Shown piece by piece: positions 5,960 through 12,557 of a DNA stretch of 12,557 bases. Position numbers and translations under genes: made by a program. Numbering within the stretch: position 1 is the first letter of the stretch; each line of letters starts with the position of its first letter. The notes under the pieces are model-generated. The model did not search any database, had not been told where the DNA came from, and saw only the letters and a program-made list of their open reading frames with translations. The stretch comes from Spirochaeta sp. (GTDB taxonomy: Bacteria; Spirochaetota; Spirochaetia; DSM-27196; Alkalispirochaetaceae): assembly GCA_007117185.1 (NCBI GenBank), contig SKHA01000264.1, forward strand, positions 1 to 12,557. Reading direction: 5' to 3'.

Positions 5960-7056
5960 GGTTCCAGGGCAGCCAGCAGGAGGTCCCCAACGGCGGAGGT
6001 GGTGCCCGTCCCGCCCATATCAGGGGTCAGCTGGCGGCGGTCACCGGTGACCACCGTGCGGATAGCCTCCAGCACTCGATCCGCAGCCGCCTGGTGGCCC
6101 AGATGCTCCAGAAGCAGCTGCACCGTCCAGACCATGGCGATGGGGTTTGCCAGGTTCTTACCGGCGATGGTGGGTGCTGACCCGTGGACCGGCTCAAACA
6201 TGCTGGGAAAGCGCCGCTCCGGGTTCAGGTTGCCCCCGGCGGCAAACCCCAACCCGCCCTGCAGGACAGCGCCGAGATCGGTGAGGATATCCCCGAAGAG
6301 ATTGGAAGCCACCACCACGTCGAAGTCCTCCGGCCGCTGCACCAGATACATGGCCATCGCGTCAACGTGGTACTGGTCGGTACTGACGTCGGGGTAGTCC
6401 CGGGCGATCTCCGCGAAGAGCTCGTCCCAGAAGACCATGCTGTAGTTCAGGGCGTTTGACTTGGTCACGCTGGTGAGCTTTGCCGCCGTCTTGAGCCCCC
6501 GGCGGCGCCGGTCCTCTGCCCGGGCGCGGGCCAGCTCGAAGCTGTAGCGCATCAGGCGTTCGGTATTGCGCCGGGTGAAGACCGCCGTCTGCACTACTAC
6601 CTCCTCGGGGGTGCCCTGGCGGGTTCGTCCGCCCACCCCGGCGTACTCCCCTTCGGTGTTCTCCCGGACAAAGACCATCTCCACATCATTGAGGGTTTTC
6701 CCTTTGATGGGGCAGTCCCTCTCGTCCAGCAGCTGGATGGGGCGCAGATTCACGTACTGGTCAAACCCCTGGCGGATCTTCAGCAGCAGCTCCCGCAGGC
6801 TGACATGGTCGGGAACGCCGGGAAAGCCAACGGCGCCAAGGAGGATTGCGTCGCTTTCGGCCAGACGCTCCATCCCGTCGGCGCTCATCATCGTACCGGT
6901 GCGGGTATAGTACTGGCAGGACCAGTCGTAGTGGCGCCAGGCGAAGCGGAACCTGCCGTCCAGCTCCGCCACCCGGTCTAGAACACGCAGTCCCTCCCGC
7001 ATCACCTCAATTCCCACCCCGTCGCCGGGGATCACGTCGATCTTCCAGGTCTTCAA
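5947..7056 (-). CDS. Tartrate/D-malate dehydrogenase-like beta-decarboxylating dehydrogenase (TtuC/DmlA type)
   Basis: 369 residues of the isocitrate/isopropylmalate dehydrogenase family, which oxidises a 2R-hydroxyacid with a neighbouring carboxylate using NAD and Mg/Mn, then decarboxylates it. The start VIPGDGVGIEV, residues YDWSCQYYTRTGTMM (43-57), GAVGFPGVPDHVSL, IRQGFDQYVNLRP, VRENTEGEYAGVGGR and MFEPVHGSAPTIAGKNLANP point to the tartrate/D-malate branch rather than leucine-pathway LeuB. Visible active-site residues are Arg95, Arg105, Arg131, Tyr138, Lys199, Asp232, Asp256 and Asp260. The start is a TTG at 7056; it places MKTWKIDVIPGDG exactly where family members begin, but no Shine-Dalgarno sequence is visible. 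The iolD stop is only 9 bases upstream and in the same frame, so expression probably depends on translational coupling. As the last gene of the iol operon it may use D-malate, tartrate, tartronate or a product linked to cyclitol breakdown; which one is unknown. Confidence 0.88.
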   Translation of the reverse strand: MKTWKIDVIPGDGVGIEVMREGLRVLDRVAELDGRFRFAWRHYDWSCQYYTRTGTMMSADGMERLAESDAILLGAVGFPGVPDHVSLRELLLKIRQGFDQYVNLRPIQLLDERDCPIKGKTLNDVEMVFVRENTEGEYAGVGGRTRQGTPEEVVVQTAVFTRRNTERLMRYSFELARARAEDRRRRGLKTAAKLTSVTKSNALNYSMVFWDELFAEIARDYPDVSTDQYHVDAMAMYLVQRPEDFDVVVASNLFGDILTDLGAVLQGGLGFAAGGNLNPERRFPSMFEPVHGSAPTIAGKNLANPIAMVWTVQLLLEHLGHQAAADRVLEAIRTVVTGDRRQLTPDMGGTGTTSAVGDLLLAALEPYSG

Positions 7057-7065
7057 AACAGCGAC

Positions 7066-8931
7066 TCAGTACTGCCGGGCCCTGGTCAGATTCTCCTCAA
7101 GGTCCTTCCGCGCTGCCTGCACGGTGGCACTTGAAGAAACCTCGGGCACCCCAACGCGCCACCAGCTCTCGTAGCCGTGGGTCATGGACTTGTGAGTTAC
7201 CTTGACGTCGATCAGGACCGGACCGGTCTCCTGCCGGGCGGTTTTGACCGCAGCGTGAAGCTCATCCATGGTGCGCACGGTGAACGATTTCAGGCCGTAC
7301 CCTTCGGCGATCTTCGCGTAGTCCACCACCAGGTGGTCCCCCAGCAGCTTGCCCTCGCTGTTGCGCCGCCGCCACTCGTTGGCGTAACTGCTGATTCCCT
7401 GGTTGGTCTGCAGGTTGTCGATCACCTGAAACCCCTGGTTGTCAAAGAGGATCACCGTCACCGGCACCTGCTCCTGCACCGCCGAGAGGAGCTCGCTGTG
7501 GAGCATCACGAAGCCACCGTCACCCACCAGGGAGTAGACCTTGCGGCTGCCGCCGGTGGCGATCTGCGTCCCGTAGGCGCCGCTCACCTCGTAGCCCATG
7601 CAGCTGAAGCCGTACTCCATGTGGTAACTGTCTTCGCTGCGACAGCGCCAGACCCGCTGCATGTCTCCCGGCAGGCTGCCCGAGGCGCTCACCACCACAT
7701 CGTTGGGATCAAGGAGCTTTTCGTTCAGTTCCCCCAGCACGCGCACCTGGCTGAGCCCCTGAGGATCGTCGGTGGTGTACAGGCGGTCCACCTCGGCGTT
7801 CCACGCCTCCCGGACCTTCCGGACGCTGTCGCCGTAGTTGCTGCAGTATCCGCGCTGCGCCAGCCCCCGGGAAATCTGTTCCAGGGCGGTCCGGGCGTCG
7901 GCGATGAACGGCTCGGCGTCCATCTTGTAGGCGTCAAAGGTGCTGACGTTGATCCCGATCACCCGCAGTTTGGGGTTCTGGAACGCCACCTTGCTGGCGG
8001 TGGTGAAGTCTCCCAGCCGGGTGCCCACCGCGATCAGAAGGTCCGCGTCCCGGGCGATCACGTTGGCCGCCTCGCCACCGGTCACCCCGAGCCCGCCAAG
8101 GTTCCAGGGGTTGTCCCAGAGGATCGTCCCCTTCCCCGCCTGGGTCTCCCCGAAGGGGATGCCGAAGGACTCGGCAAAGGCCGCCAGTTGTTCGCCGGCA
8201 CCGGAATAGCGCACCCCGCCGCCGCAGATCATCATCGGCCGGGTGCTGCGGGAGATCTCGGCAACCGCACGCTCCACTGCGGCGTCGCTCAGGGCGCGGC
8301 GGTCCTGGTGGTGCACCCGTTTGCGGAAGAACTCCTCGGGGTAGTCCCAGCTCTCTGCCTGGGTGTCCTGGGGCAGCCCGATGGTGACCGCGCCGGTGAG
8401 GGCCGGGTCGGTGATCACCCGCATCGCGTTGATCAGGGAGCTCATCAGCTGTTCCGGCCGGGTGATGCGGTCCCAGTAGACGCTCACCGCCCGGAATGAA
8501 TCGTTGGCGGTCACGTTGGGGTCATCAGGGCGTTCCACCTGCTGCAGCACCGGGTCGGGCTGGCGGCAGGCGTAGGTGTCACCGGGCAGGAAGAGCACCG
8601 GAATGCGGTTCACCGTGGCTGTTCCGGCAGCGGTGACCATGTTCAGCGCCCCCGGGCCGACGGAGCTGGTCACCGCGTAGGTCCGCCGGCGGTTGTTCTG
8701 CTTGGCGAATCCCATCGCTGCGTGAGCCATCGCCTGTTCGTTCTTGCCCTGCCGGAAGACCAGGTTGTGCTTGGTCTCCACAATCGCCTCGCCAAGACCA
8801 ACCACGTTGCCGTGGCCGAAGATCCCGAAGATACCCTCGAAAAACTTGTACTCCTGGCCGTCAGCTTCCAGGTACTGGCTGTCCAGGAACTTCAGCAGCG
8901 CCTGGGCCATGGTCATGCGTTGTGTCTTCAT
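7066..8931 (-). CDS. iolD: 3D-(3,5/4)-trihydroxycyclohexane-1,2-dione hydrolase
   Basis: 621 residues, close to the usual 620-640. This thiamine-diphosphate enzyme opens the ring of trihydroxycyclohexane-1,2-dione to give 5-deoxy-glucuronate, the third step of myo-inositol breakdown, in the cytoplasm. The N-terminus TMAQALLKFLDSQY, then FEGIFGIFGHGNVVGLGEA, is characteristic of IolD among ThDP enzymes. The cofactor-activating glutamate is Glu65 (QGKNEQAMAHAAMGFA), GPGALNMVTAA follows near 92-102, and the C-terminal ThDP-Mg motif is GDGG (470-473) to DNQG (497-500). The three ThDP-enzyme domains are complete. Start ATG 8931 overlaps the iolB stop (ATGA, 8928-8931) and has an AAGGA Shine-Dalgarno sequence 9 bases upstream. 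The protein ends with TGA at 7068-7066, three sense codons before the next gene's TTG in the same frame. Confidence 0.96.
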   Translation of the reverse strand: MKTQRMTMAQALLKFLDSQYLEADGQEYKFFEGIFGIFGHGNVVGLGEAIVETKHNLVFRQGKNEQAMAHAAMGFAKQNNRRRTYAVTSSVGPGALNMVTAAGTATVNRIPVLFLPGDTYACRQPDPVLQQVERPDDPNVTANDSFRAVSVYWDRITRPEQLMSSLINAMRVITDPALTGAVTIGLPQDTQAESWDYPEEFFRKRVHHQDRRALSDAAVERAVAEISRSTRPMMICGGGVRYSGAGEQLAAFAESFGIPFGETQAGKGTILWDNPWNLGGLGVTGGEAANVIARDADLLIAVGTRLGDFTTASKVAFQNPKLRVIGINVSTFDAYKMDAEPFIADARTALEQISRGLAQRGYCSNYGDSVRKVREAWNAEVDRLYTTDDPQGLSQVRVLGELNEKLLDPNDVVVSASGSLPGDMQRVWRCRSEDSYHMEYGFSCMGYEVSGAYGTQIATGGSRKVYSLVGDGGFVMLHSELLSAVQEQVPVTVILFDNQGFQVIDNLQTNQGISSYANEWRRRNSEGKLLGDHLVVDYAKIAEGYGLKSFTVRTMDELHAAVKTARQETGPVLIDVKVTHKSMTHGYESWWRVGVPEVSSSATVQAARKDLEENLTRARQY

Positions 8932-9782
8932 TGTGTCTGTTCCTTCTGATATTTCTGCACCGTTGCCAGATCAGCGTCGGGCCAGATCGGGGCGGTCCCA
9001 TCCATCACCCAGGTATGCTCCTGCCGGAACACCCGGGAGTCCGGCCCAAAGCGGTCGTTGGGCAGGTGGGGGATCATCCAGATGTAGTACATCACATACC
9101 CCGGGGCGGCGCACTGGGAGTGGGTAACCCCGGGGGGAATAGCGTAGCTGTCAAGGTTGCGCACCTTGAACACCTCATCTTCCTTCTCGGCGTGGCCGAA
9201 CCCCTGCTCCGGAAAAAAGCGGTAGTGGTAGACCTCCGGTTGGGCGTGGTCGTGGGGGGGGTAGCTGCTCCACTTGCCCGGGTGGTTCACCACCTCGCCC
9301 AGGACCATCCCGCTTTCCGGCGCGGTAGCGGCGTCGAAAATGGTGCGCACCAGCCGGGTGCTGGTATCCTGCAGGGTGCCCTCACCGAACCGCTCGGAGC
9401 GGTACTCACCAGGCTTCCACAACCGCGGGGTAAAACGCGTGTCGTTTCGCACTCCCTGAACGGCCAGCTCCGACTCAGCGTTGCCGCTGGTGACCGTTAC
9501 GGGTATTCCCGTGGGCACGTGCAGCGCCACCGGCTCCTGGTCCAGGACACTCTTACGGGTGATATCTGCTGTCTGTGTCCCGCTGGTGTCCTCCCATTTC
9601 AGCGTCACCTCGCCGGTCATGAGCAAAAAAGCCCGCTCAGTCGGTCCATCACTGCTCCAGCTCTCGCCAGGCCCGAGCTTCAGGATGCCGAAGTCCATGA
9701 GCATATTGGCGTGAGCCCCGTCGATCTCAGTGACCGGGGTGTATCCCCGCGGAAAGGGTTGCGCTGGTTGTCGAATGATCAT
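8928..9782 (-). CDS. iolB: 5-deoxy-glucuronate isomerase
   Basis: 284 residues of the KduI/IolB bicupin family. It isomerises 5-deoxy-glucuronate to 2-deoxy-5-keto-gluconate, directly after IolD. The C-terminal cupin carries GEVVNHPGKWSSYPPHDHAQPEVYHYRF (residues 162-189), with probable metal ligands His177, His179, Glu183 and the later His221 (GVTHSQCAAPGYVMYYIW), plus IPxGVTH. The N-terminal half (FGILKLGPGESW, RAFLLMTGEVTL) is the first cupin. Start ATG 9782 has a strong GGAGG 7 bases upstream that overlaps the iolG stop codon, so the two are coupled. A run of eight C in the coding strand (9254-9261) encodes the conserved Tyr-Pro-Pro-His. Confidence 0.95.
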   Translation of the reverse strand: MIIRQPAQPFPRGYTPVTEIDGAHANMLMDFGILKLGPGESWSSDGPTERAFLLMTGEVTLKWEDTSGTQTADITRKSVLDQEPVALHVPTGIPVTVTSGNAESELAVQGVRNDTRFTPRLWKPGEYRSERFGEGTLQDTSTRLVRTIFDAATAPESGMVLGEVVNHPGKWSSYPPHDHAQPEVYHYRFFPEQGFGHAEKEDEVFKVRNLDSYAIPPGVTHSQCAAPGYVMYYIWMIPHLPNDRFGPDSRVFRQEHTWVMDGTAPIWPDADLATVQKYQKEQTQ

Positions 9783-9794
9783 CAGGTATCCTCC

Positions 9795-10784
9795 TCAGGA
9801 AACAGCGACCGGCGCCCCGGTCTGTCGGGATTTCAGCGCCGCCTCAGCCAGAACCAGCGCCCTGGCTCCGTCTGTCCCGTCCGGGCCGGGCATGGCGCCG
9901 CTCTTCAGCGACTCCATCAGGGCAGCGAACTCGTTGCGGTACGCCGCAGCGTAGCGTTCCAGAAAGAAAAACATCGGCTTGGCTGCGGTCTGTCCGTCCG
10001 CATCGGCGCGGGTCACCGAGTGTTCCAGTACGTTTCCTGCCGAGAGCATGCCGCCGCTGCCGTGGACCTCGATCCGCTGGTCGTAGCCGTAGGTTGCCCG
10101 TCTGCTGTTGGTAATCACCGCCATACGCCCGCTGGCGCAGGTAAGGGTCACAACAGCGGTGTCCACATCGCCGAGCTCACCAATCTTTTTGTCCGTAAGC
10201 GCCGCAGCTGCAGCGTAGACCATTACCGGCTCCTCGCCCAGCAGCCACCGGGCCATATCGAAATCGTGAATGGTCATGTCCCGGAAGAGCCCTCCGGAAA
10301 CCTTGATATATTCAGCCGGGGGCGCGCCGGGGTCCCGGGATGAGATTGTGACGATCTCGGGGGTACCAACCTCGCCGCCGTCAAGGGACTTCTTCAGGGC
10401 CATGAAGTTGGGATCAAAACGACGGTTGAACCCCAGCATCAGGCGTGCTCCGGTGGTCTTGACCACATCAAGAACGGCCTGGACGCGGTCCATGCTCAGG
10501 TCGATAGGCTTCTCGCAGAAGATCGCCTTGCCGGCCCGGGCGGATCGCTCGATAAGGTCGGCGTGGGTGTCTGTGCTGGAGCAGATCAGGACCAGATCCA
10601 CCTCAGGGTCCTCAAGAATGGTCTCAACCGGAGCTACCGTGGCGCCGTAGGCCTGGGCAACCTCAACGGCGGCCTTCTCAAAGACGTCAAACACATATTT
10701 CAGGGTGCTTTCCGGATGCCCTCCCACGCTGGCGGCGTGGATCCGCCCGATTCTTCCTGCGCCGATGAGTGCTGCTTGTATCAT
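9795..10784 (-). CDS. iolG: Myo-inositol 2-dehydrogenase
   Basis: 329 residues of the Gfo/Idh/MocA family. It oxidises myo-inositol, or an isomer, to 2-keto-myo-inositol with NAD. The Rossmann motif GAGRIG is at 8-13, CEKP at 90-93 (Lys92), and the catalytic pair Asp169 and His173 in GGLFRDMTIHDFDMARWLLG has the same spacing as Asp172/His176 of Bacillus subtilis IolG. FNRRFDP and the following sheet domain are complete. Family members also oxidise scyllo- or D-chiro-inositol and some hexoses, so exact specificity is inferred from iolB and iolD next door. Start ATG 10784 has GCGGAGG 5 bases upstream. The gene is preceded by a 192-base region carrying a candidate operator, promoter and hairpins, which makes it the first gene of the catabolic unit. 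Confidence 0.93.
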   Translation of the reverse strand: MIQAALIGAGRIGRIHAASVGGHPESTLKYVFDVFEKAAVEVAQAYGATVAPVETILEDPEVDLVLICSSTDTHADLIERSARAGKAIFCEKPIDLSMDRVQAVLDVVKTTGARLMLGFNRRFDPNFMALKKSLDGGEVGTPEIVTISSRDPGAPPAEYIKVSGGLFRDMTIHDFDMARWLLGEEPVMVYAAAAALTDKKIGELGDVDTAVVTLTCASGRMAVITNSRRATYGYDQRIEVHGSGGMLSAGNVLEHSVTRADADGQTAAKPMFFFLERYAAAYRNEFAALMESLKSGAMPGPDGTDGARALVLAEAALKSRQTGAPVAVS

Positions 10785-10802
10785 TGGTACCTCCGCTAAA
10801 TA

Positions 10803-10855
10803 TCCTGTCTGGTTTGTAGTGCGACGAAGCGCCCCTGCTTCGCCAGAAGACAGGA
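10803..10855. other. Two-tier hairpin in the iolG leader
   Basis: Outer arms TCCTGTCT (10803-10810) and AGACAGGA (10848-10855) are perfect complements, extended by GG (10811-10812) against CC (10843-10844) with an AGA bulge. Inside is a second perfect stem, CGAAGC (10825-10830) with GCTTCG (10837-10842), around a 6-base loop. On the minus strand the structure ends about 13 bases before the iolG Shine-Dalgarno sequence and is not followed by a U run, so it looks like a leader stabiliser or control element rather than a terminator. Folding is by eye. Confidence 0.4.
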
Positions 10856-10859
10856 GCGC

Positions 10860-10889
10860 ATTACTAGTCAGTCAAAGCCGAATTGTCGG
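10860..10889 (-). promoter_or_regulatory. Candidate promoter for iolG-iolB-iolD-dehydrogenase
   Basis: On the minus strand CCGACA (10889-10884, four of six -35 bases) and AGTAAT (10865-10860, four of six -10 bases) are separated by 18 bases. The -35 lies inside the palindromic candidate operator, so bound regulator would block it. An alternative pair is TTGACT (10875-10870) with TGTCTT (10852-10847) at 17 bases. Both are moderate matches. Confidence 0.3.
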
Positions 10890-10893
10890 ACAA
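10883..10893. promoter_or_regulatory. Candidate operator for the FCD-type GntR regulator
   Basis: TTGTCGGACAA is a perfect 11-base palindrome with a central G. It fits TnGTnnnACnA, the general half-site arrangement described for FadR/FCD GntR operators. It sits about 99 bases before the iolG start in the only sizeable non-coding region of the locus, over a candidate -35. The regulator encoded at 4417-5145 is the natural candidate to bind it. Sequence match is seen; binding is inferred. Confidence 0.5.
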
Positions 10894-10898
10894 CCTCG

Positions 10899-10920
10899 AT
10901 ATGGACCGAGGCCTCCATAT
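10899..10920. repeat. Inverted repeat in the permease-iolG spacer
   Basis: ATATGGA (10899-10905) and TCCATAT (10914-10920) are perfect 7-base arms around an 8-base loop. The site lies 5 bases from the candidate operator and 5 bases from the GC-rich hairpin. It may be a second regulator site or part of a composite RNA structure between the transporter genes and iolG. Confidence 0.4.
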
Positions 10921-10925
10921 GATCA

Positions 10926-10952
10926 GCCGGCGGGGCACAACACCCCCCCGGC
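10926..10952 (-). terminator. GC-rich hairpin downstream of the permease gene (weak terminator or processing stem)
   Basis: GCCGGCGGGG (10926-10935) and CCCCCCCGGC (10943-10952) form a 10-base stem with one C-C mismatch and a 7-base loop. It begins about 24 bases after the permease stop. On the minus strand it is followed by CTGATCAT rather than a U tract, so it is not a textbook intrinsic terminator; it could cause partial termination or protect the 3' end of the transporter mRNA. Confidence 0.4.
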
Positions 10953-10976
10953 CGTAGACGAAACCGTCGTGGGAGA

Positions 10977-11996
10977 TCAATGCCCCAGTTTTTTCCGGTT
11001 TCGCATCGTATCCAGGATAACGGCGGTGATGATAATCACACCCTTCAGAATCTGCTGCCAGTACGATGACACGCCAAGAAGCTGAAGGCCGTTGTTCATG
11101 ACGGCGATAATCAGGGTACCCACCACGGTACCACCAATCGTACCGAGACCGCCCTGAAGACTGGTACCGCCGATGACCGCACTGGCAATCGCATCAAGCT
11201 CGTACATAATACCGGCACTGGGTTGTCCCGCGCTCACCCGAGCTGTCATAACGACCGCTGCAATGCTGGTCATAAGGCCGGCAAAGGCATAGACCATGAT
11301 CTTATGCCGATCAACATTAACCCCGCAGATAAACGCGGCTTGCTCGTTTCCACCGATCGCGTAGGTATACTTGCCGAAGCGTGTCCTTGACAACATGAAA
11401 TGCGCGATCAGAGCTACGATAAGGAAGATGATAACCGGAATCGGAATAAAGAAGTTTCGTCCAAACTCCAGAATCGATCCCTGCCCGAGATACTGATAGC
11501 CTTGAGTCAGGTTATCGATCGGGCGACCGCCGGAAATGAGGAAGCCAATTCCTCGGGCTGATACCATCATACCCAGCGTCGCGATAAACGGTGGGATTTT
11601 GAACTTCGCATGAAGAAACCCGTTAAAAGATCCGGCGAGGACACCGATGATCAGCGCTGCTGCGACGGGAATGATCACCGGCAGGCCGTAGGCCTCCCGT
11701 GCCAGTATTGCGGAGATAACGCCGATCATCGCTACCAGAGACCCGGAGGAAAGATCAATACCACCGGTTATGATGACATAGGTAACACCGAGGGCGATAA
11801 TCCCGATAACAGAGGATTGTCGCAGAATATTGACGATATTCCGGAACCTCAAAAATATCGAAGAGCCACCGTCGATGGTGAGAACTGCCAGCAATGCAGA
11901 CATACCCGCCAGAACGAGGAGAATACCCCATCGATTGACGAACTTCTTCAGATCGAATCCTTTTGCGGTTTCAGCCGCGTTTGATGCAGAGCCCAT
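10977..11996 (-). CDS. Sugar/cyclitol ABC transporter permease, RbsC family
   Basis: 339 residues, largely hydrophobic, with about eight to ten membrane helices (for example 24-40, 62-78, 86-100, 105-126, 184-203, 233-251, 288-308 and 315-329). Family marks are GGIDLSSGSLVAM (78-90), the FNGFLHAKFKIPPFIATLGMM block (124-144), the cytoplasmic coupling loop GGNEQAAFICGVNVDRHKI (215-233), and GGTSLQGGLGTIGGTVVGT (276-294), all typical of the BPD_transp_2 permeases of ribose, xylose and inositol importers. The substrate is inferred to be inositol or an isomer from the iol genes downstream. Start ATG 11996 has AGGGGGA about 6 bases upstream; the ATPase stop lies 17 bases before. Base composition is markedly lower in GC than the catabolic genes. 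Confidence 0.92.
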   Translation of the reverse strand: MGSASNAAETAKGFDLKKFVNRWGILLVLAGMSALLAVLTIDGGSSIFLRFRNIVNILRQSSVIGIIALGVTYVIITGGIDLSSGSLVAMIGVISAILAREAYGLPVIIPVAAALIIGVLAGSFNGFLHAKFKIPPFIATLGMMVSARGIGFLISGGRPIDNLTQGYQYLGQGSILEFGRNFFIPIPVIIFLIVALIAHFMLSRTRFGKYTYAIGGNEQAAFICGVNVDRHKIMVYAFAGLMTSIAAVVMTARVSAGQPSAGIMYELDAIASAVIGGTSLQGGLGTIGGTVVGTLIIAVMNNGLQLLGVSSYWQQILKGVIIITAVILDTMRNRKKLGH

Positions 11997-12013
11997 ATCG
12001 TATCCCCCTATTC

Positions 12014-12557
12014 TTACTGTGTAATCGATTCACCAGAGGCGAGGTGCAACACTTTCTCCTGTGTCGCCTCTTCTCGAGTCAGTTCTCCAGCCTTTTCACC
12101 CTCGTGCATCACGATGATTCGATCACTCATACCGAGGACCTCAGGCATTTCCGAAGAAACCATGATGATCGCCTTGCCGGCCTGGGCCAGCTTGGTCATC
12201 AGTTTATGAATCTCAGACTTCGCTCCGACGTCGATACCGCGGGTCGGTTCGTCCAGGATCAGAATATCAGGTTCAGTGAGGAGCCAACGGCCTATCAGGA
12301 CCTTCTGCTGGTTGCCCCCACTCAGGTTGAGAATGATCTGGTCGAGACTGGGTGTCTTCACCGCAAGGGCGACACGCTGTCGCTGACAGTCTTCTTCAAT
12401 GAGATTGTCGTCCAACCCGGTCGCTCTGACGTACTTGTCGATGTTCGAGACGATCATGTTGTCCCGGACCGACAACGGCAGATACAGTCCCGTCATCTTT
12501 CGGTCTTCCGTCAACAATCCCATGCCGGCAGCAATTGCATCCATCGGCTGCTTGATC
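12014..12557 (-). CDS. Sugar ABC transporter ATPase, RbsA/MglA type (C-terminal part, cut by right edge)
   Basis: Only the last 180 or so residues of an expected protein of about 500 are in the window; the frame is open to the right edge. The fragment is the second nucleotide-binding domain: GMGLLTEDRKMTGLYLPLSVRDNM is the RbsA-type insertion after the first domain. The ABC signature NLSGGNQQKVLIGRWL follows, then Walker B ILILDEPTRGIDVGAK, and the switch region IIMVSSEMPEVLGMSDRIIVMHEGE. These match the double-domain ATPases of ribose/galactose/inositol importers. It energises the RbsC-type permease 17 bases downstream. The periplasmic binding protein of the importer is not visible and is probably beyond the right edge. 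Confidence 0.93.
   Translation of the reverse strand, partial: IKQPMDAIAAGMGLLTEDRKMTGLYLPLSVRDNMIVSNIDKYVRATGLDDNLIEEDCQRQRVALAVKTPSLDQIILNLSGGNQQKVLIGRWLLTEPDILILDEPTRGIDVGAKSEIHKLMTKLAQAGKAIIMVSSEMPEVLGMSDRIIVMHEGEKAGELTREEATQEKVLHLASGESITQ

Noticed and set aside
7177..8499. Very long plus-strand open frame (440 codons) opposite iolD
   Set aside because: Antisense shadow of a high-GC gene. The translation is rich in His, Val and Gly with no domain, and iolD on the minus strand is unmistakable.
9254..9261. Run of eight G (C in the coding strand) inside iolB as a possible phase-variation tract
   Set aside because: It encodes the conserved Tyr-Pro-Pro-His of the cupin metal site, so protein conservation explains it, and the frame is intact. 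Eight bases is short for a contingency locus.
8922..10343. Plus-strand open frame (473 codons) opposite iolB and iolG
   Set aside because: It spans two well-recognised minus-strand genes and their junction; no recognisable motif and no plausible ribosome site.
12459..12475. TTGTC / GACAA inverted arms inside the ABC ATPase gene as a second operator
   Set aside because: The arms are 7 bases apart instead of 1, lie in conserved coding sequence, and do not fit the TnGTnnnACnA pattern.
1..12557. CRISPR arrays, tRNA or rRNA genes, insertion sequences
   Set aside because: I saw no regularly spaced repeats, no tRNA-like cloverleaf or rRNA segment, and no transposase or terminal inverted repeats in the little non-coding space present.

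Overview
The window is bacterial, dense in genes and mostly GC-rich. Hand counts of single 60-base lines give about 68% GC inside iolD and about 43-48% in the transporter genes at the right end. Twelve intact or nearly intact protein genes and two edge-truncated ones alternate between strands with almost no free space. Signal peptides and a periplasmic solute-binding protein suggest an outer membrane or at least an exported-protein space. The pairing of a family 3 solute-binding protein with a HisKA_2 kinase, next to a CIA30 protein and a ribose-type sugar transporter, would fit a free-living spirochaete. No marker gene is present, so this is only a guess.

Left part (1-3216): a truncated, exported CIA30-domain protein runs leftward. 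Diverging from it are a UPF0303/DUF336 (HbpS/GlcG-like) protein, an extracytoplasmic family 3 solute-binding protein with no transporter, and a membrane histidine kinase. The last two overlap by ATGA, so they look like a ligand-sensing pair. The kinase gene then runs 53 bases into the 3' end of an oppositely transcribed D12-class adenine DNA methyltransferase (3164-4324).

Middle and right part (4417-12557): this is a cyclitol utilisation locus. On the plus strand lie a FadR-type (FCD) GntR regulator and an SDR dehydrogenase. On the minus strand, reading from the right edge, come the end of a double-domain sugar ABC ATPase, its RbsC-type permease, a 192-base intercistronic region full of inverted repeats, then iolG, iolB, iolD and a tartrate/D-malate dehydrogenase-like beta-decarboxylating dehydrogenase. 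IolG, IolD and IolB are three steps of the Bacillus-type myo-inositol route. IolE, IolC, IolJ and IolA are not in the window. The transporter presumably imports inositol or an isomer, and the two extra dehydrogenases handle a connected substrate.

The best regulatory clue is a perfect 11-base palindrome, TTGTCGGACAA (10883-10893), ahead of iolG. It fits the TnGTnnnACnA pattern known for FCD-type GntR regulators, so the local regulator is proposed to control iolG-iolB-iolD-dehydrogenase from an internal promoter. The transporter genes upstream would be partly insulated by a GC-rich hairpin and differ in base composition.
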